64,000 nt of DNA. Source: Microbulbifer agarilyticus (GTDB taxonomy: Bacteria > Pseudomonadota > Gammaproteobacteria > Pseudomonadales > Cellvibrionaceae). The notes below the pieces were generated by a model. It ran no database searches. It saw only the letters and a program-made list of their open reading frames with translations, and was not told the DNA's origin. Positions 41,584 to 54,072 of the stretch are shown piece by piece. The DNA lies in assembly GCF_019800665.1 (NCBI RefSeq), contig NZ_JAHVKO010000001.1:682001-746000 (forward strand), read 5' to 3'. Numbering within the stretch: the first letter of the stretch is position 1; each line of letters starts with the position of its first letter. Both the position numbers and the translations under genes were made by a program.

Positions 41584-41701
41584 GCATCGGACTGTTTTTG
41601 TAGTTTCGTTACAACCAAGGCACTATGAATAATCAATTTCTCCTCATTTTCGCGTTAAATCGCCCTGTTTCGGCCTCCTAACCGGGGGTAAAAGTGTCCT
41701 A

Positions 41702-42388
41702 ATGAGCAAACTGATCCTTTTAAACAAGCCGTTTGGCGTCCTCTGTCAGTTTACGGACCCGGAGGGCCGCCCTACGCTCGCTAGTTATATTACCCAGCCG
41801 GGTGTGTATGCGGCCGGCCGTCTCGATTACGATTCAGAAGGCCTACTTCTACTCACCTCAGATGGCCAGCTACAGCATAGGATTGCGCACCCGAAGAACA
41901 AACTGCCGAAAACCTACTGGGCCCAGCTTGAAGGGGCCGTGACCGACGAGGCACTCCGGGCGTTGCGCCAGGGGGTAACCCTAAAAGACGGGCGGACCGC
42001 ACCGGCAAAAGCCCGCCTAATCGCCGAGCCAGACATATGGCCTCGCACGCCTCCTATTCGCCAGCGGCAATCGATCCCGACCTCCTGGATTGAACTCACC
42101 ATTACCGAAGGGCGAAATCGCCAGGTCCGGCGCATGACGGCGGCCGTGGGTTTCCCCACACTGCGCCTGGTCCGGCAGGCCATCGGTAACTGGCGCCTGG
42201 ATGGGCTGGCTCCCGGCGAGTCGCGTACGGTGGAAGTGCACCTGCCCAACATGCTCAAAGAAGCCGCCAGTGGCCGCAAGCCCCGTGCCGGAGGTGCGGC
42301 CCGCGATGGCAAACGCGAGCCCGCACGCGGTGACCGGCAAACCAAACGTCCGGCCGCGCGGCGAACCAGACGCAAGCCCGCCCGGTAA
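41702..42388 (+). CDS. rluE: 23S rRNA pseudouridine(2457) synthase RluE
   Basis: A 228-residue RsuA-family synthase lacking an S4 domain. The catalytic motif [18 protein letters not shown] has Asp42; [10 protein letters not shown] is the second family signature. It makes pseudouridine in 23S rRNA. The last 40 residues form a highly basic tail (Arg/Lys/Ala-rich), probably unstructured and RNA-binding. It is divergent from icd, as in several gammaproteobacteria. Confidence 0.93.
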   Translation: MSKLILLNKPFGVLCQFTDPEGRPTLASYITQPGVYAAGRLDYDSEGLLLLTSDGQLQHRIAHPKNKLPKTYWAQLEGAVTDEALRALRQGVTLKDGRTAPAKARLIAEPDIWPRTPPIRQRQSIPTSWIELTITEGRNRQVRRMTAAVGFPTLRLVRQAIGNWRLDGLAPGESRTVEVHLPNMLKEAASGRKPRAGGAARDGKREPARGDRQTKRPAARRTRRKPAR

Positions 42389-42600
42389 TCCTGAAGGGAC
42401 GATTGGTATCCTCTATTGTCTAAGTTGGGCGCCCAGTAATGCCCATTGCTCGGTGGCAAACGATGGATATGCCGTGAAATTGGTCACATGCACGATTCAC
42501 GGGTAAAATGCGCCCCCATTTTCACGCCTGCGGGCGTCGGTGGGGCGTGAGCGACCTTGAAAAAGCGCTGCTCTCCCTCACTGTAACAACCCGGTATTTC

Positions 42601-43806
42601 ATGTCAGATTCGGAAATGTCTGTGTCGTCAGCAACATCAACGTCTACCAATTCGGCAAAGCGCGTCATCGTCGGCATGTCCGGCGGTGTGGATTCGTCTG
42701 TCGCGGCTTTGCTTCTTATGCAGCAGGGCTACCAGGTAGAAGGCCTGTTCATGAAGAACTGGGATGAGGACGACGGTACGGAATACTGCACTGCCAAGCA
42801 GGATCTGGCAGATGCAGAGTCTGTTTGTCAGCGTCTCGGCATCAAACTCCATACCGCCAACTTTGCGGCGGAGTACTGGGACAATGTGTTTGAGTATTTC
42901 CTGGCGGAATACAAGGCCGGCCGCACGCCCAACCCGGATATCCTGTGTAACCGCGAAATCAAATTCAAAGTGTTTCTCGAGTACGCAGAAATGCTGGGCG
43001 CGGACGCTATCGCAACTGGACACTACACGCGCCGTATCGATAAAGACGGCCATACCTATCTCGGTAAAGGGCTGGACCCGAATAAAGACCAAAGCTACTT
43101 CCTGCACGCAGTGGGTGAAGCCGAGTTTGCCAAATCACTCTTTCCGCTGGGCGAACTGGAGAAACCGGAAGTCCGCCGCATCGCCGAGGAAAATGGTTTC
43201 ATCACACACAGCAAGAAAGACAGCACCGGTATCTGCTTTATTGGCGAACGCCGTTTCAAGGACTTCCTGGAGCAGTATCTGCCTGCGCAGCCCGGGGAAA
43301 TGCAAACCCCTGACGGTGAAGTGATGGGCCAACACGCCGGCCTGATGTATCACACAATCGGACAGCGCCAGGGCCTGGGTATTGGCGGCGTTAAAGGCGC
43401 TGGCGACCAGCCCTGGTATGTCGTTGGCAAGGATCTAGAGCGCAACGTGCTACTGGTGGCTCAGGGTAAACACCACCCCCTGCTCTACTCTACCGGCCTG
43501 GAAGCAACACAGGCTCACTGGATAAATGGTGCACCCCCTGCGCAGCAGTTCCGCGCGACGGCAAAAACACGCTACCGTCAGGATGACCAGGATTGCGAAG
43601 TGATTGTTGGTGAGGATGGCAAGCTGGTGATTCACTTCGATACGCCGCAGCGCGCGGTTACCCCTGGCCAGTCTGTTGTTATTTATCAGGGTGATATCTG
43701 CCTGGGTGGCGCGGTGATCGACCGTGCCACCGGCATCGGCGAAGTGGATGTCGATGCGGCGCGCAGCGCGATGAAATCCGCGAAGGTTGTAGGGAGCAAC
43801 TCTTGA
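42601..43806 (+). CDS. mnmA: tRNA-specific 2-thiouridylase MnmA
   Basis: A product of 401 residues from ATG 42601; the frame extends upstream without conserved residues. The PP-loop SGGVDSS (residues 27-33), [23 protein letters not shown] and the later [10 protein letters not shown] catalytic Cys segment identify it. It thiolates U34 of tRNA-Lys, Glu and Gln. Its stop overlaps the TTG start of hflD. Confidence 0.96.
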   Translation: MSDSEMSVSSATSTSTNSAKRVIVGMSGGVDSSVAALLLMQQGYQVEGLFMKNWDEDDGTEYCTAKQDLADAESVCQRLGIKLHTANFAAEYWDNVFEYFLAEYKAGRTPNPDILCNREIKFKVFLEYAEMLGADAIATGHYTRRIDKDGHTYLGKGLDPNKDQSYFLHAVGEAEFAKSLFPLGELEKPEVRRIAEENGFITHSKKDSTGICFIGERRFKDFLEQYLPAQPGEMQTPDGEVMGQHAGLMYHTIGQRQGLGIGGVKGAGDQPWYVVGKDLERNVLLVAQGKHHPLLYSTGLEATQAHWINGAPPAQQFRATAKTRYRQDDQDCEVIVGEDGKLVIHFDTPQRAVTPGQSVVIYQGDICLGGAVIDRATGIGEVDVDAARSAMKSAKVVGSNS

Positions 43807-44438
43807 GCAATTGGCGAGATCAAGCGCTGGCACTTGCCGGTGTGTTCCAGACGGCGATTCTCGTAGAGCGTCTGGCCAAAACCGGAACTGCCCCCGCGGA
43901 GCAGATGGAAACTGCGGTTTACAGCTTGTTCCAGCAAAACCCGGAAACCACAGAAGATGTGTATGGCGGCGTGGAAAAGCTGCTGCCCGGCTTACGCGCC
44001 GCACGCCAACTGATCGCCACCCGCAGCCACCCAGAATACACCGATTGCCTGCGCTATGTGCTGTCGATTCTGTATCTGCAACGCCAGCTCGCTAAAAAGC
44101 CGGATCTACTGTCGATCATTGGCAGCCGACTGGAGAAAGCCCAGTTACAGTCAGACCACTTTGGTGTGGATCACGAGAACGTCTATGCCAATCTGGCAAG
44201 TATCTATAGTGATACCCTGAGTACCTTCCGTTTTCGTATTCAGGTGTTGGGTGATTTCAACTACCTGCAGCAACAACGTATCGCTAACCAGATTCGTACC
44301 ATGCTATTTGCCGGTGTGCGCTCCGCCATGCTTTGGCGGCAGCTGGGCGGCCGCCGCCTGCACTTGCTATTCCAACGCAAGAAGCTAATCGCGGCAATGG
44401 ATGCACTGATATCCAAGTACGAGTCCCTGGAACACTAA
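43803..44438 (+). CDS. hflD: high-frequency lysogenisation protein HflD homologue
   Basis: A 211-residue helical protein of the HflD family ([21 protein letters not shown] and later [27 protein letters not shown]). It starts with TTG at 43803 inside the mnmA stop (TTGA overlap), giving translational coupling. HflD is a peripheral inner-membrane protein; its normal cellular role is not clear. Confidence 0.93.
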   Translation: MSNWRDQALALAGVFQTAILVERLAKTGTAPAEQMETAVYSLFQQNPETTEDVYGGVEKLLPGLRAARQLIATRSHPEYTDCLRYVLSILYLQRQLAKKPDLLSIIGSRLEKAQLQSDHFGVDHENVYANLASIYSDTLSTFRFRIQVLGDFNYLQQQRIANQIRTMLFAGVRSAMLWRQLGGRRLHLLFQRKKLIAAMDALISKYESLEH

Positions 44439-45881
<1,443 letters not shown>

Positions 45882-45908
45882 TCTGCGCAGTATGATCGGG
45901 AACGCAAT

Positions 45909-47108
45909 ATGACAGAGTCGAGCCAGTACAGCGCAAGAAAGCCGTTAACCCATCTGGGCGATATGCCCGTTGAGGAGTTTTTGCGGGACTACTGGCAAAA
46001 AAAGCCACTGCTGATTCGCAACGCGTTTCCCGATTTTGTCAGCCCCATATCCGGTGAAGAGCTTGCCGGTATGGCGCTGGAAGAACAGATTGAATCACGT
46101 TTGATTGAAGAGCGTGGCTCAGATGGCCCCTGGCAGTTGCGCAACGGGCCCTTCACCGAAGAAGACTTCTTTGCCCTGCCGAAAACCCACTGGACCTTGC
46201 TGGTACAGGCTGTCGATCAGTGGATACCCGAAGTTGCGGCCCTTAAAGACTATTTTCGGTTTGTGCCCGACTGGCGTCTCGACGATGTAATGATCAGCTA
46301 TGCGGCTGATCAGGGCAGCGTCGGCCCCCATTACGACTTCTATGATGTGTTCCTGCTGCAGGCCGAGGGCGTACGTCATTGGCAGCTAGGGCCAGAAGCC
46401 AACGAAGACAGCCCTCGCGTAGAAGGTACGCCGCTGAATATTTTGCGGGACTTTGAAGCTGAAGCCAGTTGGCGCCTCGAGCCCGGCGACATGCTGTACC
46501 TTCCACCCCAGTTCAGCCATTGGGGCGTTGCCGAGGGTGGTTGCACCACCATTTCTGTCGGCTTCCGTGCCCCTTCCGCGCGTACCCTGCTGGAAGATCT
46601 GGGCGGCGAGCTAGCCGCACATCTGCCGGATCACATTCGCTACAGCGATCAGGATCTTCCGCTGCCTCTGAACCCAGCGGAGATCGACAGCAATACCGTT
46701 GAGCGGGTACAGAGCCAGCTCACCCAGTGGCTGCAGCAGCCGGAAACCATTGCCCGCTGGTTCGGTGCGCTGATGACCGAATCCAAGTACCCGGAAACCG
46801 TCGCGCTGGACGCAGGCAATGCCGAAGATTGGCGCGAGCACCTGCAGGATGGTGGCAGCCTGGTGCTCAACCCCGGATCTCGCGCTGCCTTCTCACGTAG
46901 CCCTGTACTGCTATTCGTGGATGGTGAACCCCTCCCCGCCCCGCTGCTGTTTGCAGAATCCTTTTGCGAAAGCCGCACCATCACGCACGGTGATCTGGTC
47001 GGTTACCCCGAACTCGGCAAGCAAGATGGCTTGATCGATGCGCTGGTGTCCCAGGGCAGTCTCATTTACCCTGAGCTACTTGAACACGATGATCAGGATG
47101 ATGAGTAG
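45909..47108 (+). CDS. JmjC-type cupin oxygenase, ribosomal protein hydroxylase RoxA/YcfD-like
   Basis: A 399-residue Fe(II)/2-oxoglutarate oxygenase. The metal motif HxD is at His141 and Asp143 (GPHYDFYDVFLLQ), and the distal His falls in LPPQFSHWG. The overall outline (VEEFLRDYWQKKPLLIRNAF at the start, C-terminal winged helix) matches YcfD/RoxA, which hydroxylates Arg of ribosomal protein L16. Position after purB is typical of related genomes. Confidence 0.9.
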   Translation: MTESSQYSARKPLTHLGDMPVEEFLRDYWQKKPLLIRNAFPDFVSPISGEELAGMALEEQIESRLIEERGSDGPWQLRNGPFTEEDFFALPKTHWTLLVQAVDQWIPEVAALKDYFRFVPDWRLDDVMISYAADQGSVGPHYDFYDVFLLQAEGVRHWQLGPEANEDSPRVEGTPLNILRDFEAEASWRLEPGDMLYLPPQFSHWGVAEGGCTTISVGFRAPSARTLLEDLGGELAAHLPDHIRYSDQDLPLPLNPAEIDSNTVERVQSQLTQWLQQPETIARWFGALMTESKYPETVALDAGNAEDWREHLQDGGSLVLNPGSRAAFSRSPVLLFVDGEPLPAPLLFAESFCESRTITHGDLVGYPELGKQDGLIDALVSQGSLIYPELLEHDDQDDE

Positions 47109-47119
47109 GAGTTCGCGCT

Positions 47120-47581
47120 ATGAGTCTGTTTGTTCGCCTGGCTGATTGGTATACAGACCGGGATGCCATTCGTGGCATCCGTCAAAAGGTGTTTGTAGAA
47201 GAACAGAATGTGCCGCCCGAGCTGGAGTGGGACGAACTCGAGGAGACAGCGCAGCACTTTCTCGTTTACCTCGACAGCAAGGCAATTGGCACTGGTCGCC
47301 TGACCGGTGGTGGCAAGATCGGGCGCATGGCGATCCAGCGAGAGGCCCGTGGCCACGGTGCTGGTCTGGAACTGCTGCAGCGCATTTGCAAATTTGCCGG
47401 GCTCTCTGGACAGAAAAACGTGTATCTCAATGCCCAGGTACATGCGATCCCCTTCTACCAAAAGGCGGGGTTTGTTCCGGTCGGTGATGAATTTATGGAA
47501 GCAGCGATTCCACACGTACGCATGGAGCGTACTCTGAACGAAAGTGAACCGAGTGAAAACCTCGATGACTGGAACCGTTGA
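47120..47581 (+). CDS. GNAT family N-acetyltransferase
   Basis: A 153-residue GNAT protein: N-terminal VFVEEQNVPPELEWDE (ElaA/YjcF-like), acetyl-CoA-binding motif QREARGHGAGLELLQRI, and NAQVHAIPFYQKAGFVPVGDEF. The acceptor is unknown. It lies 11 bp after the oxygenase gene. Confidence 0.88.
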   Translation: MSLFVRLADWYTDRDAIRGIRQKVFVEEQNVPPELEWDELEETAQHFLVYLDSKAIGTGRLTGGGKIGRMAIQREARGHGAGLELLQRICKFAGLSGQKNVYLNAQVHAIPFYQKAGFVPVGDEFMEAAIPHVRMERTLNESEPSENLDDWNR

Positions 47582-48098
47582 CCCGCGCAAACTTCAGCAG
47601 GCGGAGAGCACCCGCGCCGGGGACTCACATCAGGTTTTCGAAGGTGGTCCGCAGTGCGCCGCCGCCTTAACAACGCTGATCGGCACAAGCCGACGGCGCT
47701 TGCGTATATTCTCCCAACATCTCGCGCGACACATTTATGGTGATATCGCGGTTGTTGAAGCCCTTTCCGAGTTTGCGCGCAGCAGCCGCTACGCGCAGCT
47801 AGAAATCCTGATCACCAACAGCGAGCCACTTTTACGGCAACCACACCGTTTACTTCCATTACTAAAGCGGCTTCAGAGCCGTATTTCTTTGCGCAAAATC
47901 CAGCCTACCAGCGAGCCAACGGACTGGGAATTTGCCATTGCTGATCAGCGGCTGAGTTTTTCGGTGGCAGATTCCGTCAAATGGCTCGGCCAGTTGCGCG
48001 ATGACGATCCGGTACGCAACGCCAAGCTCAACGATGTCTTCGAGCAAAACTGGTTAGTTGCCCGTCCAGACCCTGCATTACGTCAGTTTGTTCTTTAG
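47565..48098 (+). CDS. DUF7931-like protein, function unknown
   Basis: A 177-residue protein overlapping the GNAT gene; ATG 47565 is chosen, with GTG codons at 47544 and 47553 as alternatives. The alternation of strands and helices (RLRIFSQHLARHIYGD, LEILITNSEPLLRQPHRLLPLL, FAIADQRLSFSV) resembles phospholipase-D-like folds without a visible HKD motif, as in DUF7931. It sits where Pseudomonas has a similar gene. Confidence 0.75.
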   Translation: MTGTVDPRKLQQAESTRAGDSHQVFEGGPQCAAALTTLIGTSRRRLRIFSQHLARHIYGDIAVVEALSEFARSSRYAQLEILITNSEPLLRQPHRLLPLLKRLQSRISLRKIQPTSEPTDWEFAIADQRLSFSVADSVKWLGQLRDDDPVRNAKLNDVFEQNWLVARPDPALRQFVL

Positions 48099-48125
48099 TC
48101 TCTCGATCAAGCAGCAGCTTTACGA

Positions 48126-50459
48126 TCAAACAATACGTTCAGTGGCAGTGCTGGGTTCAAAGCGCACGGCAACGTACTTGGACGTTGGCGTAAAGCTCCC
48201 AACTCCACAGCTCTCAAGTGGCACCAGTGGGTTTGCCTCGGGATAGTAGGCAGCGGCCTGACCCTTGGGGATATCAAAAGCAATCAGAGTAAACCCCGAT
48301 ATGCGCCGTTCTTGTTCATCTTCCCAGAGTGAGATCACATCAATCGCCTGGCGGTCTTCAAACCCCAGCCGATGAATATCGTCGATATTTGCAAATATCA
48401 CACGACGATCGCCACGAACACCGCGATAGCGATCATTCAAGCTGTACACGGTCGTGTTGTATTGATCATGAGAACGTATGGTTTGCAGTACCAGATCAGC
48501 TTTGTTTCCCGGAGTCCCCAGTTTTTCCAAAACCGCAGCCGGCAGTGGCGCCGGCAAGGGGCCCGCGATGAAGTTTGCCTTGCCGGTGGCGGTCTGCCAC
48601 CGACGTTGGCCGGCAGGGTTTTGCAAGTAGAAACCGCCCGGCCGCTCAATCTTCTCGTTGAAATTTTCGAAGCCTGGGATGACATCTTCGATCAGGTCGC
48701 GGATGCGAGTGTAGTCTTCAATAAGTGACAGCCAGTCGACCGGCTTGTTGCCGAGAGTGGCCTGTGCGATTCCAGCGATAATTGCGGGCTCGGAGCGCAT
48801 TTCTGCGGCCAATGGCCGTAACTGCCCGTAGGACGCGTGGACCATGCTAAACGAATCTTCCACGGTGACGGCCTGGGGACCGCTTGCCTGGATATCTATG
48901 TCGGTGCGGCCAAGGCAAGGGAGAATCAGTGCCTCGCGCCCTGTCACCAAGTGGCTACGGTTTAGCTTGGTGCTGATTTGCACGGTCAGGTCGCAGTTGC
49001 GTAGTGCTTGGTGGGTATTTTCGCTGTCCGGTGTAGCCTGCGCGAAATTTCCACCAAGGCCCAAAAAGACCTTTATCTCCCCTTTTTCCATGCCCTCAAT
49101 CGCTTTAACCACGTTGACACCGCTTGACTGGGGCATTGGCATCTGGAAACGCGTCGCCAATGCTTGGAGCAGTGATTGTGGTGGGCGCTCGTGAATTCCC
49201 ATGGTGCGATCACCCTGCACATTGCTGTGACCACGGACAGGACAAAGCCCTGCTCCGGGCTTACCAATCTGGCCGCGTAGCATCTGCAGGTTGGCGATCT
49301 CTTGAATGGTCGCAACAGAGTGACGGTGCTGGGTAATCCCCATTGCCCAGCAAATAATGGTTGCGTTACTGCGGGCGAAGATATGCGCTGCGCGCTCCAA
49401 CTCGTCTAGATCAAGCCCGCTAAATGCGACGATTTCATCCCAGCCGGTATCCTTTACCACAGACTGATACGCATCAAACCCCTCGCAGTGTTCTGCAATA
49501 AACCCCAAGTCCAGCGGACCGTTTTCATTGCCACGAGCCTCTGCTTCGTCTTGCCACTGAAACAGAAATTTGGCGATACCGCGCATGACCGCGATATCTC
49601 CGGCGAGGGCTGGGCGAAAGTACGCCGTGTGCATTGGCGAAGCTTTGTCAGTCACCATCTGCATGGGATCTTGTGGCGCCTGAAAGCGTTCGAGCCCGCG
49701 TTCGCGCAACGGATTTAATACAACTACCTGAGCACCACGGGCGACCGCTTTTTGCAGCGGCTCTAACATGCGCGGGTGATTGGTACCCGGGTTTTGGCCC
49801 ACAACAAAAATAGCTTCCGCTTCGGCAAAGTCTTCATAGGTCACCGTGCCCTTACCCGTGCCAATACATGCCAACAAGGCCACGCCGCTGGCTTCGTGAC
49901 ACATGTTCGAGCAATCCGGCAAATTGTTGGTACCAAACGTACGCGCAAACAACTGATAAAGAAAAGCGGCTTCGTTGCTGGCGCGCCCAGAGGTATAAAA
50001 TGCAGCCTGATCCGGAGATGCCAACGCATTCAGATGATCGGCAATTTTTCGATATGCCTGGTCCCAGGTTATCGGTTTGTAGTGATCGGTCTCTGCGTCG
50101 TAAACCATGGGCTGTGTCAGTCGGCCCTGATATTCGAGCCAGTAGTCGTCCATAGTGAGAAGTTCTCGCACACTATGTTCGGCAAAAAATGTCGCATCCA
50201 CACCGCGCCCAGAGGCCTCCCAGTTCACGGCCTTGGCCCCATTTTCGCAAAACCGTATACGCCCCTCGTCCGGTGCCTCCCCCCATGCACAGCCAGGGCA
50301 GTCGAAGCCCCCGTGCTGATTGGTTTGCAACATCGCATGCAAGTTTTTGAATGGCTGGCGGCTATCCAGCCAGGCATGGGTCACGCTGCGCAAGGCGCCC
50401 CAGCCAGCTGCAGGACGCTCGTAAGGGCGAAAGCGAAACCGATCGACGGGTGTTTTCAT
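48126..50459 (-). CDS. FdhF/YdeP family molybdopterin oxidoreductase
   Basis: A 777-residue cytoplasmic protein without a twin-arginine signal. Near the N-terminus are Cys residues in FDCPGCAWGE and IRFCENGAKA. The molybdopterin domains contain SNMCHEASGVAL, FVVGQNPGTNHPRML and PVRGHSNVQGDRTMG, the YdeP hallmark. The enzyme's substrate is unknown; YdeP is linked to acid resistance in E. coli. The stop overlaps downstream spacing only 28 bp from the convergent DUF7931 gene; its start overlaps fdhD by 4 bp. Confidence 0.92.
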   Translation of the reverse strand: MKTPVDRFRFRPYERPAAGWGALRSVTHAWLDSRQPFKNLHAMLQTNQHGGFDCPGCAWGEAPDEGRIRFCENGAKAVNWEASGRGVDATFFAEHSVRELLTMDDYWLEYQGRLTQPMVYDAETDHYKPITWDQAYRKIADHLNALASPDQAAFYTSGRASNEAAFLYQLFARTFGTNNLPDCSNMCHEASGVALLACIGTGKGTVTYEDFAEAEAIFVVGQNPGTNHPRMLEPLQKAVARGAQVVVLNPLRERGLERFQAPQDPMQMVTDKASPMHTAYFRPALAGDIAVMRGIAKFLFQWQDEAEARGNENGPLDLGFIAEHCEGFDAYQSVVKDTGWDEIVAFSGLDLDELERAAHIFARSNATIICWAMGITQHRHSVATIQEIANLQMLRGQIGKPGAGLCPVRGHSNVQGDRTMGIHERPPQSLLQALATRFQMPMPQSSGVNVVKAIEGMEKGEIKVFLGLGGNFAQATPDSENTHQALRNCDLTVQISTKLNRSHLVTGREALILPCLGRTDIDIQASGPQAVTVEDSFSMVHASYGQLRPLAAEMRSEPAIIAGIAQATLGNKPVDWLSLIEDYTRIRDLIEDVIPGFENFNEKIERPGGFYLQNPAGQRRWQTATGKANFIAGPLPAPLPAAVLEKLGTPGNKADLVLQTIRSHDQYNTTVYSLNDRYRGVRGDRRVIFANIDDIHRLGFEDRQAIDVISLWEDEQERRISGFTLIAFDIPKGQAAAYYPEANPLVPLESCGVGSFTPTSKYVAVRFEPSTATERIV

Positions 50460-51325
50460 ACGGTGGGCATCTCGCAGAGTTGATCTATGACTGATTTATC
50501 GGCCGGGCAGATTTCGGCGCTGCTGTAGACTCTTGGCGCGGTCTGAGCGGGCACATGAATCAGGTTAAGCTTGTATTTCCGTGCCCAGCGCACGGCTATA
50601 TCGGAGGGCGAAGCGAGCGTGACCAGAGTACCAATACCGCAGCGGGTGGCTTTTTGTACTAATTCGAGTCCACAGCGGCTGCTGATGGCAATAAATCCAT
50701 GGGACATCGATAGACCTGCGCGCGCGCATGCGCCAATAACTTTGTCTAACGCATTGTGGCGGCCAACGTCTTCACGACAGACGCGACTGTTTCCTGAAGC
50801 ATCGACATATATGGCTCCATGTAGAGCACCAGAGGTATTGCGGCGCAGCTGCGCACGATTGAGTTGCTCGCGCAAAGCCAATAGGTGCGCTGCCGGCGGC
50901 AAGGAGCGGTAGCGCCCAGAATAAATCGGGGGTGGAGACAACACCTGTTCCAGCGCCTCTATGCCGCATAGCCCGCAGGCACTTGAGCCGGCCGCCGTAC
51001 GTCGCGTGTGCGCCCGAGCCTGTTTGAATTGATGAAACGCTCGCTGATTAAGTGTGACGTCGAGGCAAACGGCGTCATCGAAATGGCGCGTTTCCACGTC
51101 CCGAATCTGGCACTTATCCGTAACAATCCCCTCGTTCAAGGAATAGCCCACTGCAAAATCTACCAGTGCGTCTGGGGACGCCAACATCACAGCGTGACTG
51201 AGTCCGTTGTAGCTGATCGCAACGGCTTTTTCTTCGGCTAAGCGCTGATTGCCGTGATTGGGGTTGTCGCCGCACCCAGTCGGGGAGTGAAATTGATAGC
51301 CGCGGGGGCGTGTTGGGCTCTTCAT
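50456..51325 (-). CDS. fdhD: formate dehydrogenase accessory sulfurtransferase FdhD
   Basis: A 289-residue protein with the sulfur-carrying CGLCG motif (Cys117, Cys120) and RCGLELVQKATRCGIGTLVTL region. FdhD transfers sulfur from IscS to the molybdenum cofactor of formate-dehydrogenase-like enzymes. The 4-bp overlap with the YdeP-type gene suggests it matures that enzyme. Confidence 0.93.
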   Translation of the reverse strand: MKSPTRPRGYQFHSPTGCGDNPNHGNQRLAEEKAVAISYNGLSHAVMLASPDALVDFAVGYSLNEGIVTDKCQIRDVETRHFDDAVCLDVTLNQRAFHQFKQARAHTRRTAAGSSACGLCGIEALEQVLSPPPIYSGRYRSLPPAAHLLALREQLNRAQLRRNTSGALHGAIYVDASGNSRVCREDVGRHNALDKVIGACARAGLSMSHGFIAISSRCGLELVQKATRCGIGTLVTLASPSDIAVRWARKYKLNLIHVPAQTAPRVYSSAEICPADKSVIDQLCEMPTV

Positions 51326-51352
51326 TGGGCACGAGAGTCGCAGGGTTTTGAC

Positions 51353-51673
51353 TTAGCGGTAGCGCACAGCAGTGCCACTGACACTCACCATCATCATGCC
51401 GCCCTTTTCACCGACCACCTCGTAATCCAGATCGATACCGACGATGGCATTGGCCCCCATGGAGCGGGCTTCGGCCTCGATTTCCGAAAACGCCAACTTG
51501 CGCGCCTTGCCCATTTCGCGCTCATAGGCGCCAGAGCGCCCGCCAATGACGTCGGTAATGGACCCAAATAAATCTTTAAAGATATTCGCGCCAAGAATGG
51601 CCTCGCCGACGACGACGCCCAGGTATTGCTCGATCTTGTGGCCGTCAATAGAGGGGGTGGTGGTCTTTAGCAT
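51353..51673 (-). CDS. YbjQ family protein (DUF74)
   Basis: A 106-residue protein with the YbjQ pattern: [29 protein letters not shown] at residues about 20-48 and a C-terminal [16 protein letters not shown]. It forms a pentameric beta-rich fold in known structures; the function is unclear. It lies between fdhD and the glcB terminator and may be independent. Confidence 0.9.
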   Translation of the reverse strand: MLKTTTPSIDGHKIEQYLGVVVGEAILGANIFKDLFGSITDVIGGRSGAYEREMGKARKLAFSEIEAEARSMGANAIVGIDLDYEVVGEKGGMMMVSVSGTAVRYR

Positions 51674-51717
51674 GATGGATTCCTTCCCAGATCATTATTT
51701 TTAGACAGCTTACACAA

Positions 51718-51742
51718 AGAAAAAGCCCCGCGGGTGCGGGGC
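51718..51742 (-). terminator. terminator of glcB
   Basis: On the minus strand AGCCCCGC-ACCC-GCGGGGCT followed by T5, 40 bp past the glcB stop. Confidence 0.88.
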
Positions 51743-51781
51743 TCGAAATATTGTGATGTTTTTTACCTTGCGCGTGCGTGC

Positions 51782-53956
51782 TTAGCGTTGGCTAGCCTTG
51801 AACTCACGGCGGCGGCGATGCAGAACCGGCTCGGTATAGCCATTGGGCTGAGCACAACCTTCAAAGACCAGTTCACACGCTGCCTGGAACGCAATACTGC
51901 TATCGAAGTTTGGTGCCATGTTGCGGTATGCGGGGTCAGACGCGTTCTGGCGGTCAACCACTGCAGCCATACGCTGCATGGTTTCTTCAACCTGCTCGCG
52001 GGTGCAGATGCCCTGCTTCAGCCAGTTGGCGATATGTTGTGAGGAAATCCGCAGGGTGGCGCGGTCCTCCATCAGACCTACATCATTGATGTCCGGCACC
52101 TTCGAGCAGCCCACACCCTGGTCAATCCAGCGCACAACGTAACCGAGAATACCCTGGGCGTTGTTATCCAGCTCCAGTTGAATATCGGTAGCGCTCCAGT
52201 TGGGGTTTTCCGCTACCGGCACTGTAAGGATATCGTCGAGACTTGCAGGCTTACGGGTAGCCAGCTGGTCCTGGATCTCCGCAACGTTAACCTGATGGTA
52301 ATGCAACGCATGCAGGGTTGCGGCGGTCGGAGACGGTACCCAGGCAGTATTCGCGCCCGCTTTCGGGTGGGCGATTTTTGCTTCCATCATGGCGGTCATC
52401 TGATCGGGGATCGGCCACATGCCTTTACCGATCTGCGCGCGCCCCTTGAGGCCAGTCGCCAGGCCGGTATCGACGTTCCAATCTTCGTAGGCCGCAATCC
52501 ACTTGGACTGTTTCATTTCGCCTTTGCGAATCATCGGCCCCGCCAGCATGGAGGTATGAATTTCGTCACCGGTACGGTCGAGGAAGCCGGTATTGATGAA
52601 CACAACGCGCTCTTGTGCAGCGGCAATGCAGGCCTTCAGGTTTACTGTGGTGCGGCGTTCTTCATCCATGATCCCCATCTTCACGGTGTTGCGTGCCAGA
52701 CCGAGCGCATCTTCAACGCGGTTAAACAGCGTATTGGCAAAAGCGACTTCTTCCGGGCCGTGCATTTTAGGCTTAACGATGTATACGCTACCGGTGCGTG
52801 TATTGCGCACTGGACCTTCACCCCGCAGGTCGTGAATCGCGATCAAGCTGGTAACCATGGCATCCAGAATACCTTCCGGTACTTCGTTGCCATCTTTGTC
52901 GAGCACTGCGTCATTCGTCATCAGGTGACCAACGTTACGTACGAACATCAGGCTGCGCCCAGGCAGGGTCAATTCACCGCCTTCTGCGCCCTTGTATTCA
53001 CGATCCGTATTGAGTCGACGGACGATCTCACGGCCACCTTTGTTCAGTGTTTCCTGCAGGTCGCCTTTCATCAGGCCCAGCCAGTTGCGGTAAACCACTA
53101 CCTTGTCTTCGGCGTCTACTGCCGCGACGGAGTCTTCGCAGTCCATGATGGTGGTGAGAGCGGCTTCCACCAGGATGTCTTTGACACCGGCTTTGTCGGT
53201 TTTACCAATGGGGCTATTCGGATCAATCTGGATCTCGAAATGCAGACCGTTATCTGCAAGCAGCAGTGCCTCGGGTGATTCCTGCTCGCCGCGGTAGCCA
53301 ACGTATTGACGGCTATTTTGCAGCGTAGTCACCTTGCCGTTGGCAAGCGTTGCTTCGAGCAGTGAGCCATTGATACAGTATTCGGTAACGTCTTTATGGC
53401 TGGCGCCGTTCAGCGGTGCAGCCTGATCGAGAAACTCACGACCGTATTCGATGACTTTATTGCCGCGCACCGGATTGTAATCGCCGGCCTTCTCCGCACC
53501 ATTGTCTTCGCTGATTACGTCGGTGCCATACAGCGCATCGTACAGACTGCCCCAGCGTGCGTTGGCGGCATTCAGTGCGTAGCGGGCGTTCATCACCGGC
53601 ACCACCAGCTGCGGGCCTGCCATGGTCGCAATTTCCGCGTCGACGTTTTCGGTTTTGGCGGTGAAATCCGCAGGCTCTTCGACGAGATAGCCGATTTCAC
53701 GCAGGAAAGCTTTGTATTTTTCGAGGTCGCGGAAGCCGTCTGGGTTGTCCTGGTACCACTGGTCCATCTGCGCCTGAATCTGGTCGCGCTTGGCCAGCAA
53801 CTGGCGGTTGATCGGCGCCAGGTCATTAACGATTTTTTCGAACTCGGACCAGAACACTTCTTCACTGACTCCGGTACCCGGAACCACGTCGTTCGCGATC
53901 AATGCGTGCAATTCTTTGGCGATCTGCAAATCGCCGATACGGACTCTTTCCGTCAT
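51782..53956 (-). CDS. glcB: malate synthase G
   Basis: A 724-residue monomeric malate synthase condensing glyoxylate and acetyl-CoA. The catalytic core includes [31 protein letters not shown] and [22 protein letters not shown] [14 protein letters not shown]; the length is typical of isoform G. A LysR gene lies 116 bp upstream on the same strand, and isocitrate lyase lies beyond it. Confidence 0.97.
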   Translation of the reverse strand: MTERVRIGDLQIAKELHALIANDVVPGTGVSEEVFWSEFEKIVNDLAPINRQLLAKRDQIQAQMDQWYQDNPDGFRDLEKYKAFLREIGYLVEEPADFTAKTENVDAEIATMAGPQLVVPVMNARYALNAANARWGSLYDALYGTDVISEDNGAEKAGDYNPVRGNKVIEYGREFLDQAAPLNGASHKDVTEYCINGSLLEATLANGKVTTLQNSRQYVGYRGEQESPEALLLADNGLHFEIQIDPNSPIGKTDKAGVKDILVEAALTTIMDCEDSVAAVDAEDKVVVYRNWLGLMKGDLQETLNKGGREIVRRLNTDREYKGAEGGELTLPGRSLMFVRNVGHLMTNDAVLDKDGNEVPEGILDAMVTSLIAIHDLRGEGPVRNTRTGSVYIVKPKMHGPEEVAFANTLFNRVEDALGLARNTVKMGIMDEERRTTVNLKACIAAAQERVVFINTGFLDRTGDEIHTSMLAGPMIRKGEMKQSKWIAAYEDWNVDTGLATGLKGRAQIGKGMWPIPDQMTAMMEAKIAHPKAGANTAWVPSPTAATLHALHYHQVNVAEIQDQLATRKPASLDDILTVPVAENPNWSATDIQLELDNNAQGILGYVVRWIDQGVGCSKVPDINDVGLMEDRATLRISSQHIANWLKQGICTREQVEETMQRMAAVVDRQNASDPAYRNMAPNFDSSIAFQAACELVFEGCAQPNGYTEPVLHRRRREFKASQR

Positions 53957-54072
53957 GTTCGACCTCTTAGTACTGGTGAGTTCTGCGGCATTCTAAACAG
54001 GGCGAGCACCATGCCGCTAATTTATAGGTGGAATCTTCGCTATTCACCAAATGTATTCGGGCGGCCGCCTGA

